DNA of 54,859 nucleotides from JBEHWX01 sp048498995 (GTDB lineage Bacteria; Bacteroidota; Ignavibacteria; OLB7): contig JBEHWX010000036.1 in the NCBI GenBank assembly GCA_048498995.1, positions 1-54,859 of the forward strand, read 5' to 3'. Below are positions 27,489 through 36,008 of the stretch, piece by piece. The notes under the pieces were generated by a model. The model was given only the letters and a program-made list of their open reading frames with translations. It did not search any database and had not been told where the DNA came from. The translations under genes and the position numbers were made by a program. How positions within the stretch are numbered: position 1 is the stretch's first letter; every line of letters begins with the position of its first letter.

Positions 27489-27527
27489 CGTTAACCCGCG
27501 GATCGGCCGGGGTGGCATCGGAAACGG

Positions 27528-27562
27528 CGACGGCGGAAGCGATCGTGTCGCCCCCGCCGTCG
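27528..27562. terminator. Terminator-like hairpin
   Basis: 9-bp stem CGACGGCGG / CCGCCGTCG with a 17-base loop, followed by GTTCGTTG and an AT-richer stretch; between convergent genes. Confidence 0.55.
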
Positions 27563-27618
27563 GTTCGTTGAAATTCGTTCGATTGTCCCGGTACCAGCCG
27601 GCGCACCGGCCGGCGCAC

Positions 27619-27690
27619 CGGTAGGCGCACGTCTTCAGCGTGCGCTCACATGGTCCGTGGATGCGCTCTCATAATCCGTGGATGCGCTCT
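27619..27690. repeat. 29-bp hairpin element plus 21-bp tandem repeat
   Basis: 27619-27647 is identical to 52205-52233 and contains the inverted repeat GCGCACG / CGTGCGC with a 7-base loop. Its right arm TGCGCTC starts a 21-bp direct repeat (27641, 27662, third partial copy 27683). It lies 3' of the minus-strand desaturase gene. Confidence 0.85.
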
Positions 27691-27714
27691 CCATCTCTTC
27701 GGCGCGCGCTCCGC

Positions 27715-28629
27715 TCAGGCCGCGTTCTTCATCACCGGCTCGGGGCGCAGCGTGCCCTGGCGCATCCGCTCCAGCCGCATCGATCGGGTGCGGAAGCCGG
27801 GGACGATCGGCGCCAGGAAATAGACCCGGATGATGTACCACCAGAAGCTCCGCTCCTTCAGCGAATCGTCGATCAGGTGCTCGATCTTCGCGTGTGCCTC
27901 CGGCAGCAGGCTCCAGTGGATGCCGGCCCGCTCGTGATGGATGGTGTGGTAGCCGTTGTTGAACAGGAACGCGTTCAGCATCGGCCCGACGAAGTTGCGC
28001 GAGTGGTCGTAATCGGACTCCTCCTCGGCGTGCACGTGCTGCACGTAGTTGAACACGAGCACCGCGAAGAGCCCGAACTGCTGCGGGATCACGATGTAGA
28101 GGAGAGCCTTCCGCCAGTCGATGAGCAGCGCCACGCCGATGAACAGCCCCAGCGCCGCGTACTGCATCGCCGCCAGATAGAACTCGCGGCGATTGCTCCC
28201 CCAGAGCTTCCGGAGATACTCCCGAATCGGCTTCTGCTGGTAGTAGCTGCTGATCGTCGGGTAGATCAGGAGCGTCAGCAGATTGTTCTGCTCGCTGATC
28301 CGGTAGGTGATCGTGTAATCGCCGTCCCGGTTGTTCAGCGCGTGATGATTCTTGTTGTGGGTCGGAATCCAGGCGAAGGCGGGGAAGCCGTAGAAGAGGG
28401 TGAGCCAGTAATCGGTCGCGACGTTCAGCCCCTTGGAGCGCCACATCGGCAGGTGGTTGTGATTGTGCGCCATCACCGCAACCGACACCGCCATGAAGAG
28501 CGACAGAACCCACAGGAAGGGATTCATCTGGTCGAGCGACCATTGCAGTGCGAGAAGGGCGGTGGTCACCACCATGTACACGAGTGAGCGCCTGTCGGCT
28601 TTGTAGCGTAGCATCGCGATTCCGGACAT
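27715..28629 (-). CDS. Membrane fatty acid desaturase
   Basis: 304 residues from the ATG at 28629. Three histidine boxes of the membrane di-iron desaturase family are complete: HNHNH at 55-59, HNKNHH at 91-96 and HTIHH at 228-232, with an extra QHVH near 198. Hydrophobic segments lie at about 17-30, 37-52, 75-88 and 155-195. It should introduce a double bond into membrane acyl chains at the inner membrane, using an external electron donor not encoded nearby. An alternative start lies 15 bases inside (MLRYK). Monocistronic and divergent from a VOC gene. Confidence 0.88.
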   Translation of the reverse strand: MSGIAMLRYKADRRSLVYMVVTTALLALQWSLDQMNPFLWVLSLFMAVSVAVMAHNHNHLPMWRSKGLNVATDYWLTLFYGFPAFAWIPTHNKNHHALNNRDGDYTITYRISEQNNLLTLLIYPTISSYYQQKPIREYLRKLWGSNRREFYLAAMQYAALGLFIGVALLIDWRKALLYIVIPQQFGLFAVLVFNYVQHVHAEEESDYDHSRNFVGPMLNAFLFNNGYHTIHHERAGIHWSLLPEAHAKIEHLIDDSLKERSFWWYIIRVYFLAPIVPGFRTRSMRLERMRQGTLRPEPVMKNAA

Positions 28630-29169
28630 CGAGGGCCTGGCGGGTGCCCCGGTTGAGGGTAGAGGGACCGCGCCGCCACGATCGCTTCGATCGGCGGTCC
28701 CTGCCGGCTTCACGACGCCGGACGCTGCATACGACGGAATGCCCCCGTGCGCAAGAATCGTTCCAGCTCCCGGACGGGAGCCGTGTCGATGTCGAAACGG
28801 CGGGCTGTATGCGATGGACAAAGAGCTGGGCGCTCTTCGCCACGCGCAATTCCAGTTCTCGACGTCGATGACGGGGGAAACACCGCATGACAGGTCGGAT
28901 CGGGAAGATAGGCGAACTGTAACGAAGAATGCCAGGACATCCGACGGCATCACAAAAACTTCATCCCCCCTGCGACATCCGCCCCTCCGTCGCAGTCCGT
29001 GTAGCTGAGGTAGCGCGCTCACGGCGCCGCGTACGCGGGATCGTCCGGGTGAGCATGCCTCATGGCGAGGTTTCTTCGTATCCTCCCGCCTCACGTCGGC
29101 CGTTTCCGGCGCGCGCCGCGTGGAGAATCCGGGGGCCGGCTTCACATTCCTCCCAGGGGAGAGCATTCC
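28630..29169. other. Intergenic between divergent desaturase and VOC genes
   Basis: 540 bases, no convincing ORF; long minus-strand frames here are extensions of the desaturase frame without protein-like character. Should contain both promoters. Confidence 0.4.
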
Positions 29170-29619
29170 ATGGACAACGATTCGCCGCGGACCGACGTCG
29201 CGACCGACGTTTCGGCCGCCGGAACAGCCGCCGAAACGGCTACCGTTCCCGCCGCGCAGGTGCGCGGGCTCGGCATCATTGTCTTCAGAACCTCCGACGC
29301 CTCGCGGCTCATCTGGTTTTATAAGGAGAAGCTCGGATTCGTCGAGGGAGAGCAGATGCTCTCGCCCGGCCTCTCACTCGAGGCCGGCGACGCCAAGATC
29401 TACATCACCGACGAAGGGCTCGACCAGGCGCCGAGCTCCTCCCCGGAGAACGGAATGCGGATCGCGCTGATCGTCTCGGGACTTCGCGACGCGCTGGGGC
29501 GGCTCCGCGCCGACGGGGTAACGGTGCTCTCGGATCTCGACGCCTCCTCGGAGTATTTCGGCACCTGCGTGATCGCCGATCCGGACGGGAACGCAATCGA
29601 GCTCTGGGGCAAGCCCTGA
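29170..29619 (+). CDS. VOC-family (glyoxalase-like) protein
   Basis: 149 residues from ATG 29170 (GGGGAGAG 8 bases upstream). An N-terminal Ala/Thr-rich tail of about 33 residues precedes one VOC module: VRGLGIIVFRTSDASRLIWF, FYKEKLGFVEGEQ, then VIADPDGNAIELWGK with the C-terminal metal-ligand Glu. It is a single-module protein that would dimerise. Substrate unknown. Its final G-K-P-stop codons are repeated directly downstream. Confidence 0.8.
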   Translation: MDNDSPRTDVATDVSAAGTAAETATVPAAQVRGLGIIVFRTSDASRLIWFYKEKLGFVEGEQMLSPGLSLEAGDAKIYITDEGLDQAPSSSPENGMRIALIVSGLRDALGRLRADGVTVLSDLDASSEYFGTCVIADPDGNAIELWGKP

Positions 29620-29643
29620 GGCAAGCCTTGAGGGAAGCCCCGA
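29608..29643 (+). repeat. 12-bp tandem repeat that copies the stop codon
   Basis: GGCAAGCCCTGA, GGCAAGCCTTGA, GGGAAGCCCCGA. The first TGA (29617-29619) is the VOC stop, the second (29629-29631) is in the same frame, and the third copy has CGA. Confidence 0.85.
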
Positions 29644-30316
29644 GCGGAGCGCCTCCAGAGCACGTCCAGAGCGAGGCACGCGCTCGGCCGCTTCCGACTT
29701 CACCCGAGGCACGCGGGAATCGGTGATGCCATGATATGGGAATGCGGTGATTCCGGAATCCGGAGGTCGCCACATCGAGCACGCGGTCCCGCCGGCGCCC
29801 GACGCCGGCGGGACCGCGTCGTTTACGATACGAGCTCCGGAATATCTCCGTCGCGCGTCACGAAAATGCGTGAATATCGCCAGTTGCGAGGAATGGAGAA
29901 TTTCGGCTCTCGGAGCGCCATGATTTCTGGTCGTGGACTCGGTCCAGATTTCGCCAACAATATCTGCTTACATTTTCTCATCCGATTATCATGGAAACCG
30001 TGCGACAACCGCGACTATGTTGGGGTCTATCGCATACACATGGCTACGTACGAATGATGGTGATCGAGTTGACATGATGCACGGATACACGTCGGGTCCC
30101 CCTCCGAAATTGCCACGCCCGAGCAAGCCCTCGCGACGGATCTGAGCCTCTTCCCACGGCACGTCGATCGATGGCGCATATCCACGCGGATATGCGCGAG
30201 GAATCGTTATGCCCGATGCCGACTTCGGGATTCTCATCCTCCATGGTATTTGCAACCGAATTCGTCGTGCATACCCTCAATCCCGATGCACGCGACAATA
30301 CACGCATGAAATAATT
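29644..30316. promoter_or_regulatory. Long leader upstream of the TonB operon with an inverted repeat
   Basis: About 670 bases, AT-richer from 29830 on, no convincing gene. GCGCATATCC / GGATATGCGC with a 4-base loop (30174-30197) is a perfect 10-bp stem about 120 bases before the chosen start and could be an operator or leader hairpin. I looked for a cobalamin riboswitch core and did not find one. Confidence 0.35.
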
Positions 30317-32998
30317 GTGACAGCATTCGGCCTGCTCACGAGAGCATTTCTCTGCACGGTTTCCTTGCTTCTCCCGTCGGTGGCGCTGGCCGCCACCATC
30401 GAGGGCACCGTGACGGCAGCCGAGACGGGACGGCCAATTCCGGGGGCGACGATCGTGCTCGATGGCACGCGCATCGGAGCGGTTTCCGAGCCCACCGGTG
30501 CGTATCGCATCTCCCGCGTCCCCGCCGGACGCTATACGATTATCGTCACCTCGATCGGGTATCGTCCCGATACCGCGCAGGTGAACATTGCCGACGAGGG
30601 GACCGTGCTCCGGCACGATGCGCGGATGCGCGTCCGTGCCGTCGGCGCGCACGAAGTGGTGGTGACCGCGCGCTCCGGCCGGGAGACCGATCTGGCCGCG
30701 CGAGCCGACGAGCGCACCTCGCCGTCGGTGTTGAATATTCTCAGCGCCGAATCGATCCAGCGCTATCCCGATGCCTCGACCGCGGAGGTGGCCAAGCGTA
30801 TTCCCGGGGTGTCGATCACCAGGGTACGCGGCGAGGCGCGCGAGGCGATTGTCCGGGGAATGGAGCCACGCTACAATTCCACGCTTCTCGACGGCGTGAA
30901 GCTGCCGAGCCCGGCCACCAACTCCCGGATCGTCCAGCTCGATTATCTCTCCTCCGATCTGCTCGAACGGGTCGAGGTGGCCAAGTCGCTCACGCCGGAC
31001 ATGGAAGCCGACGCAATCGGCGGCGCCGTGAACCTGGTGATGCGAAGCGCGCCGGAAGGGCGTCTGCTCCGCGCCAGGGTCGGCGGCGGCTACGGCACGG
31101 CCCTTCTGGACAACGATTTCCTCGCCTTCCGCACCGACTCCATCCTCACCGATCCGATCGACCGCTTCGGCCGCGGCTACCAGGCCGCGCCGGGAGATTT
31201 CACGCGGGATAACCTGAAGCTCGAGCCCAGACGCTCCCTTCCCGATTACCTGGCGGAGGTGACCTTCGGCGACCGGATGCTCGACGACCGTCTCGGCGTG
31301 CTCGTGGCCGGCAGCATGCAGCAGATCTACCAGATCTCGCAGGCGGTCCGGAATTACGATGCCGTCGATGCCGACAACCATCTCTACCTGATCCGCAAGC
31401 AGCACCGGCTTCACTCCCAGGACAAGACGAAGTGGGGACTGAACCTGAAGGCCGATTACATCATCGATTCCGGCAACGAGATCGATCTGGCGCTGAACGG
31501 CTTCATGCGGCAAAACCGGGAGGCGCGCGTGCTCAGCGACACCAACTTCGTCTACTCACCGATCCTCTATGACGCCGCGCGGAGCGTGTTCCAGCAGCAT
31601 CTGCTCGGCGACGCGGTGCTCAGCGGCCGGCACGAGCTCGGCTCGATCGGCATCAAGTGGCGCGGCGGTTGGGCCGCCGCGGCGCAGCTGAAGCCGGACC
31701 GCGCGGAGCTGACCACCTCGGCCGCCCTGGCCGGCGATACCGTGATCTCCGAACCGGTCTTCTTCTCGGTCGTCCGCGACTGGCAGCGAAACGACGACCG
31801 GGACATCTTCGCCGGGGCCGACATCGACTGGAAGTCCGATCCCGATCTCGGCATCAGCGTGACCGCCGGCGGACTATTCCGCGCCAAGGACCGGAAGAAC
31901 TACATGAACGAGTATCGGCTCAACCCGATGCCCGATTCGCTCGGCCACCTTCCGCTCTGGACGTCGGTCGATCAGGTGAGCTGGGAGGTGCTGAACACCG
32001 GCGGCACGCCGGACTACGCGAACAACAATTATCGCTGCACCGAGGATGTGACGGCGCTCTATCTGATGGGCTCCTGGAGCTCAGGCCCGCTCAATGTGCT
32101 GGCCGGCGCGCGCTGGGAGCAGACGGCGGGCGAGTATTTCACGAACGACGTGAACCTGATGGCGCAGCTCCACGCCACGAAAAAATATTCCGATCTGCTG
32201 CCGAGCATCCATCTCCGCTACGCGCTCGACGACGAATCCAGCCTCCGGCTGTCGGTCGGGCAGTCGATCAGCCGCCCGAATTATTTCGACGTGGTTCCCT
32301 ACAACTACGTGGGGGAGGATTATCGCGAGATGGGAAATCCGCAGCTGAAGCGGACCCTCGCGACGAATCTCGATCTCCGCTACGAGCTCTACCCCGGCGC
32401 CGGGCAGACCTTCTCGGCCGGAATGTTCTACAAGGCGATTCAGGACCCGATCGAAATCTCCCTCGACATCACCAACCCGGCCCTGCCGACGCTGATGCCG
32501 AAGAATTTCGGGAGCGCCACGAATTTCGGTGGCGAGCTGGTGGCGATCACCGACATCTGGGGAAATTTCTCGGTCCAGGCGACCTATACCTACACGCACT
32601 CGGCGATCACGACCCAGAAGATCCTGAACGACCGCCAGTCCGGCACGGTCAGGACCGTGATGGAGACCCGGCCGCTGCAGGGGCAATCGGCGCACATCGG
32701 CAACCTGGCGCTCTATTACGACGACCGCCAGAGCGGCACGATGGGGCAGGTGAGCTTCACCTTCCAGGGACGCAGGCTGTCGCAGGTATCGCCGTACGCC
32801 GAGATGAATCATTTCGAATCCGATTATCCCATGCTCGACATCTCGTTCGAGCAGCGAATCCTGCCGTCGCTCTCGGTCTTCCTCAGACTGAATAATCTCA
32901 CCGATTCCCCCTACGAAGTGCGGAACCAGGACGGAACGCTCATCGAGCAGGAGAAGTTCGGGCAGACCGCGACGATCGGCGTGAATCTCCGCTATTGA
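30317..32998 (+). CDS. TonB-dependent outer-membrane receptor
   Basis: 893 residues from the GTG at 30317, chosen because it opens straight into a signal peptide (TAFGLLTRAFLCTVSLLLPS-VALA); an ATG at 30209 would add 36 unlikely residues. Next is a carboxypeptidase-regulatory-like domain (IEGTVTAAETGRPIPGATIV), then a plug (AEVAKRIPGVSITRVRGEAR, IVRGMEPRYNSTLLDGVKLP, DAIGGAVNLVM) of the TIGR01782 style, then a 22-strand-type barrel ending in an aromatic residue (GVNLRY). Active import across the outer membrane with TonB energy; substrate not deducible. It starts an operon with a beta-helix lipoprotein and a beta-propeller. Confidence 0.9.
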   Translation: MTAFGLLTRAFLCTVSLLLPSVALAATIEGTVTAAETGRPIPGATIVLDGTRIGAVSEPTGAYRISRVPAGRYTIIVTSIGYRPDTAQVNIADEGTVLRHDARMRVRAVGAHEVVVTARSGRETDLAARADERTSPSVLNILSAESIQRYPDASTAEVAKRIPGVSITRVRGEAREAIVRGMEPRYNSTLLDGVKLPSPATNSRIVQLDYLSSDLLERVEVAKSLTPDMEADAIGGAVNLVMRSAPEGRLLRARVGGGYGTALLDNDFLAFRTDSILTDPIDRFGRGYQAAPGDFTRDNLKLEPRRSLPDYLAEVTFGDRMLDDRLGVLVAGSMQQIYQISQAVRNYDAVDADNHLYLIRKQHRLHSQDKTKWGLNLKADYIIDSGNEIDLALNGFMRQNREARVLSDTNFVYSPILYDAARSVFQQHLLGDAVLSGRHELGSIGIKWRGGWAAAAQLKPDRAELTTSAALAGDTVISEPVFFSVVRDWQRNDDRDIFAGADIDWKSDPDLGISVTAGGLFRAKDRKNYMNEYRLNPMPDSLGHLPLWTSVDQVSWEVLNTGGTPDYANNNYRCTEDVTALYLMGSWSSGPLNVLAGARWEQTAGEYFTNDVNLMAQLHATKKYSDLLPSIHLRYALDDESSLRLSVGQSISRPNYFDVVPYNYVGEDYREMGNPQLKRTLATNLDLRYELYPGAGQTFSAGMFYKAIQDPIEISLDITNPALPTLMPKNFGSATNFGGELVAITDIWGNFSVQATYTYTHSAITTQKILNDRQSGTVRTVMETRPLQGQSAHIGNLALYYDDRQSGTMGQVSFTFQGRRLSQVSPYAEMNHFESDYPMLDISFEQRILPSLSVFLRLNNLTDSPYEVRNQDGTLIEQEKFGQTATIGVNLRY

Positions 32999-33081
32999 TT
33001 TCCGACATCCATGTGGCGCGACCGCCGCTCCGCGTCGACGGACGCGGCGGCCGCGCAACCCAATCCATTCCGATAGAACCC

Positions 33082-34221
33082 ATGAAATATCGTGTCATTA
33101 TTCCGTTGCTCGCGCTGGTGATCGGCGCCGGCCTCGGAGCATGCAGCAAGGACGAGACGATCGTCGATCCGGTGCCGACCGACTCCAAGGTCATCGGTGA
33201 TCGCGATACGCTCGAGGGGAACATCAAGGGGACGATGAAGTCCGACAAGACCTACTATCTGAAGGCGGACGCGGTCGTCAACGCCGGGGACTCGCTCGTG
33301 ATCGAGCCGGGGGCCCGGCTCATCGACCTGTCGAACCACGCGCTGATCATCCGCGGCGCGCTCACGGCCGTCGGCACCCCGGAGAAGATGATCTACATGG
33401 GACCGACCGAGAGCCGGAAGCAGCCGGGCGCCTGGGCCGGCGTCGAGTGCGATTCGCCGAGCGTGGTGACGATGAAGTACGTGCGCGTCCTCTACGGCTG
33501 CGGCATCCGCCCGGACGGCCGCCCGCGTCCCTCCGTCTACTTCCTCTCCAACATGGCCAACACCAGCAAGTTCATCATGGAGGACTGCGAGGTGAGCTAC
33601 ACGAAGGATGACGGCGTGCAGCTGACCGGCGGCACCGGCCACATCTTCCGGAGCGTGTTCCGGATGAACGGCGTGGTGGAGGGCTCGGGGGTCAACTTCA
33701 AAGCGGGCTTCACCGGCGACGTGGCCTACAACTACATCTGGAGCGCGAACGATCACGCCATCCGCGCCATCACGAGCGCGACCGTGCTCTTCCCGCAGAC
33801 GAACGTGAACATCTACAACAACACGATCGTCAATTACGGCGGCAAGAATCCGGCGCGTCCGGGAGCCGGCGTGCTGATCGATCAGAACACGCGCGCCAAC
33901 GTCTACAACAACATCTTCGTCAATGGCCGGGTCGGGCTGCGCGTTACCTCCGCGGCCGATGTGGCCAACACGCATTACGGCAACAACCTCTTCTACGCCA
34001 CGGTCGATTCGCTCCGGAGCTGGTTCTACCCGTCCGACGGCGTGGGGCAGCCGCAGCCGAGCGACCTGATCCAGGTCGATCCGATGTTCGTGCAGTTCGA
34101 TCCGCAGATCGACGCCGCCTCCGACGCGAACGATCCGCATCTGCGGCCCGGCTCCCCGGCGATCGGCAAGGGGAACCCGACCTACGATCCCGATCTCGGC
34201 GCCTATACCGCCAAGCGTTGA
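33082..34221 (+). CDS. Lipoprotein with right-handed beta-helix
   Basis: 379 residues from ATG 33082. A signal sequence ends at lipobox GLGAC (Cys21), so it is lipid-anchored, probably in the outer membrane. The body shows right-handed parallel beta-helix rungs: LVIEPGARLIDLSNHALIIRG, then NVNIYNNTIVNYGG and NVYNNIFVNG. It follows the TonB receptor by 83 bases and is the likely surface partner of the receptor, by analogy with SusD/HmuY-type partners (inference). No catalytic motif is evident. Confidence 0.8.
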   Translation: MKYRVIIPLLALVIGAGLGACSKDETIVDPVPTDSKVIGDRDTLEGNIKGTMKSDKTYYLKADAVVNAGDSLVIEPGARLIDLSNHALIIRGALTAVGTPEKMIYMGPTESRKQPGAWAGVECDSPSVVTMKYVRVLYGCGIRPDGRPRPSVYFLSNMANTSKFIMEDCEVSYTKDDGVQLTGGTGHIFRSVFRMNGVVEGSGVNFKAGFTGDVAYNYIWSANDHAIRAITSATVLFPQTNVNIYNNTIVNYGGKNPARPGAGVLIDQNTRANVYNNIFVNGRVGLRVTSAADVANTHYGNNLFYATVDSLRSWFYPSDGVGQPQPSDLIQVDPMFVQFDPQIDAASDANDPHLRPGSPAIGKGNPTYDPDLGAYTAKR

Positions 34222-34403
34222 TCTCCGAAGCCGCGCGCTTCCGGCGAGCCCTCGCTCGGAGGTGAGCACGCGGCCAACCGGCTCCGGAGCATGCCGGAGT
34301 CCGTTCGTATCGCGGGATCTCCGCGCGGAAATCGCGCGGGGAGATCCTCAACGGGGAGCCCGAGCCGCTCCCGCAACCTGAACACTTCAATCAACAGTCC
34401 GAT

Positions 34404-35465
34404 ATGCATACCCATAGCATCACCCATGGCATGGCGCGCATCGCCCGTCGCGCACTCGGCGCGGCGCTCCTTTCGCTGGTCACCCTCGGCGGCGCCACGC
34501 ATGTGGCCACGGCCAATCCGGCCGCCACGCCGTCGAAGATCTTCGTCGTCAACCGCATGGATTCCTCCGTCTCCCTGGTCGACCTCGGGACGATGAAGGA
34601 GCTCCGGCGGATTCACGTCGGGCCGCTCCCCTATTACGCGCAGCTCTCCGGCGACGAGTCGGTGCTCGTCGTGACGGTGGAGGGGGATGAGAAGGTGAAG
34701 TTCTACGACACGAAGAACTTCGATCTGAAGGGAGAGGTGAAGATCGGCAAGATGTACGCCGAGCACATGGTCACCACCCCCGACGGCAATCACGTGGTCG
34801 TGGCCAACCGCTACGGCAACTCGGTGGTGGGGATCAACGTGAAGACGATGAAGGAGGAGTTCCGGATTCCGGTGAGCTCGCCGCACAACCTGCGGATCGG
34901 GCATTCCGGCAAGTATCTCTACGTCAACACGAAGATCGATCCGGGAGTGGCGGTGATCGATCTGGAGAAGCGCGTGGTGCGGAGCTTCTATCAGGAGAAG
35001 TTCGTTCCGCGCGGCCTGGCGGTCTCGCCGGACGAGAAGACGATCTACCTGGGGGCCAACTGGGTCAACGGCATGTTCGAGGTCGACGCGGCCACCGGCA
35101 AGCTCAACCGCTTCGATCAGTTCCCGCTTCCGCCGGGAGCCACCAAGGTGCAGGAGAGCACGTATCACGGCTTCGAGACGGTCAACGACGATATCATCCT
35201 CGGCACCAACGAGGGGCTTTCCGCGCTCGACGTGATCGACGTTCACACCGGCGCGCTCCTGAACCGGAGCACCGATGTCTCCAACCCGGGGGCGATCCTG
35301 ATGGTGCCCGGCATGAAGAACCGCTTCGTGGTCACCAACATGGGGAGCAACACCGTGCAGATGATGGAGCTGAAGAACGGGAAGGATTTCCAGGTGATCT
35401 CCAGCGGGAAGATCGGCCAGATCGTCGGCGATCTGCCGAAGCGCTTCGTGTACTACTACCAGTGA
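34404..35465 (+). CDS. YncE-like beta-propeller protein, exported
   Basis: 353 residues. The N-terminus (basic, then LGAALLSLVTLGGATHVATA) is a signal peptide, so periplasmic or secreted. Seven-bladed YncE-type repeats follow: KIFVVNRMDSSVSLVDLGTM, VVTVEGDEKVKFYD, VVVANRYGNSVVGINVKTM, LYVNTKIDPGVAVIDL, IYLGANWVNGMFEVDAATGK, FVVTNMGSNTVQMMEL. Members of this group often sit beside TonB receptors for metals or corrinoids. It is the last gene of the operon. The stop codon is the first triplet of a 17-bp tandem repeat. Confidence 0.85.
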   Translation: MHTHSITHGMARIARRALGAALLSLVTLGGATHVATANPAATPSKIFVVNRMDSSVSLVDLGTMKELRRIHVGPLPYYAQLSGDESVLVVTVEGDEKVKFYDTKNFDLKGEVKIGKMYAEHMVTTPDGNHVVVANRYGNSVVGINVKTMKEEFRIPVSSPHNLRIGHSGKYLYVNTKIDPGVAVIDLEKRVVRSFYQEKFVPRGLAVSPDEKTIYLGANWVNGMFEVDAATGKLNRFDQFPLPPGATKVQESTYHGFETVNDDIILGTNEGLSALDVIDVHTGALLNRSTDVSNPGAILMVPGMKNRFVVTNMGSNTVQMMELKNGKDFQVISSGKIGQIVGDLPKRFVYYYQ

Positions 35466-35556
35466 GCGATTGCTCCCGATGAGCGATTGCTCTTGGTGAG
35501 CGATTGCTCTTGGTGAGCGATTGCTCTTGGTGAGCGATTGCTCTTGGTGAGCGATC
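35463..35556 (+). repeat. 17-bp tandem repeat beginning at the stop codon
   Basis: Unit TGAGCGATTGCTCTTGG, about five and a half copies. TGA occurs at 35463 (the YncE stop), 35480, 35497, 35514, 35531 and 35548, cycling through all three frames. Each unit also holds the small palindrome GAGC-GATT-GCTC. Confidence 0.95.
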
Positions 35557-35607
35557 GGTGACCCCGGCGTGATGCCGGAGCATCGCTGAAGCGTCGCTGA
35601 ACAACTC

Positions 35608-35651
35608 GGACGGCATCGGCCGGCTCCCTCGTGGGCCCGCCGATGCCGTCC
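35608..35651 (+). terminator. Intrinsic terminator of the TonB operon
   Basis: 13-bp stem GGACGGCATCGGC / GCCGATGCCGTCC, 18-base loop, followed by TCGTTTC. Confidence 0.7.
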
Positions 35652-35819
35652 TCGTTTCACGATCTTCCCGGCTCTCCCCTCGGCGCGATACCCTGTCTTG
35701 GCGCTCTTTTTGAAGTCCGATCCTCGCCGGAGCGATGCCGGACCCATCGGGTCTTCCCATCGGGTCTCCCGATCGGGGCGCCCGCTCCGGACCAGCTCCG
35801 GCCGTATACCTGAACGATC

Positions 35820-36008
35820 ATGGAACAACAGCAGTCGACCCCATCTTCCTACGGCGAGACGATGCACCGACGGCGCATCGCCATGCCGGATGGACGGTAC
35901 CTGATCTTCTACACCTTCAACGACGACGGCGCCGCGGAGGCTCCCGCCGAGGGAGCGCCCCCGATGGCCGAGCCGCGTCCGGAAATGACGGAGGAGCGCC
36001 GTGTCTGA
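35820..36008 (+). CDS. Small ORF overlapping galT
   Basis: 62 residues: a short Gln/Ser-rich start, a basic patch with MHRRRIAMPDGRYLIFYTF, then an acidic Pro/Ala/Glu tail. It overlaps the GTG start of galT by 8 bases, which suggests translational coupling. The core looks like one beta-hairpin and not a random frame. I do not recognise a family; a galT-leader role is inferred from the overlap. Confidence 0.5.
   Translation: MEQQQSTPSSYGETMHRRRIAMPDGRYLIFYTFNDDGAAEAPAEGAPPMAEPRPEMTEERRV

Noticed and set aside
29644..30316. Cobalamin riboswitch before the TonB operon
   Set aside because: I did not find the conserved B12-box or the core motifs; only a simple inverted repeat is present.
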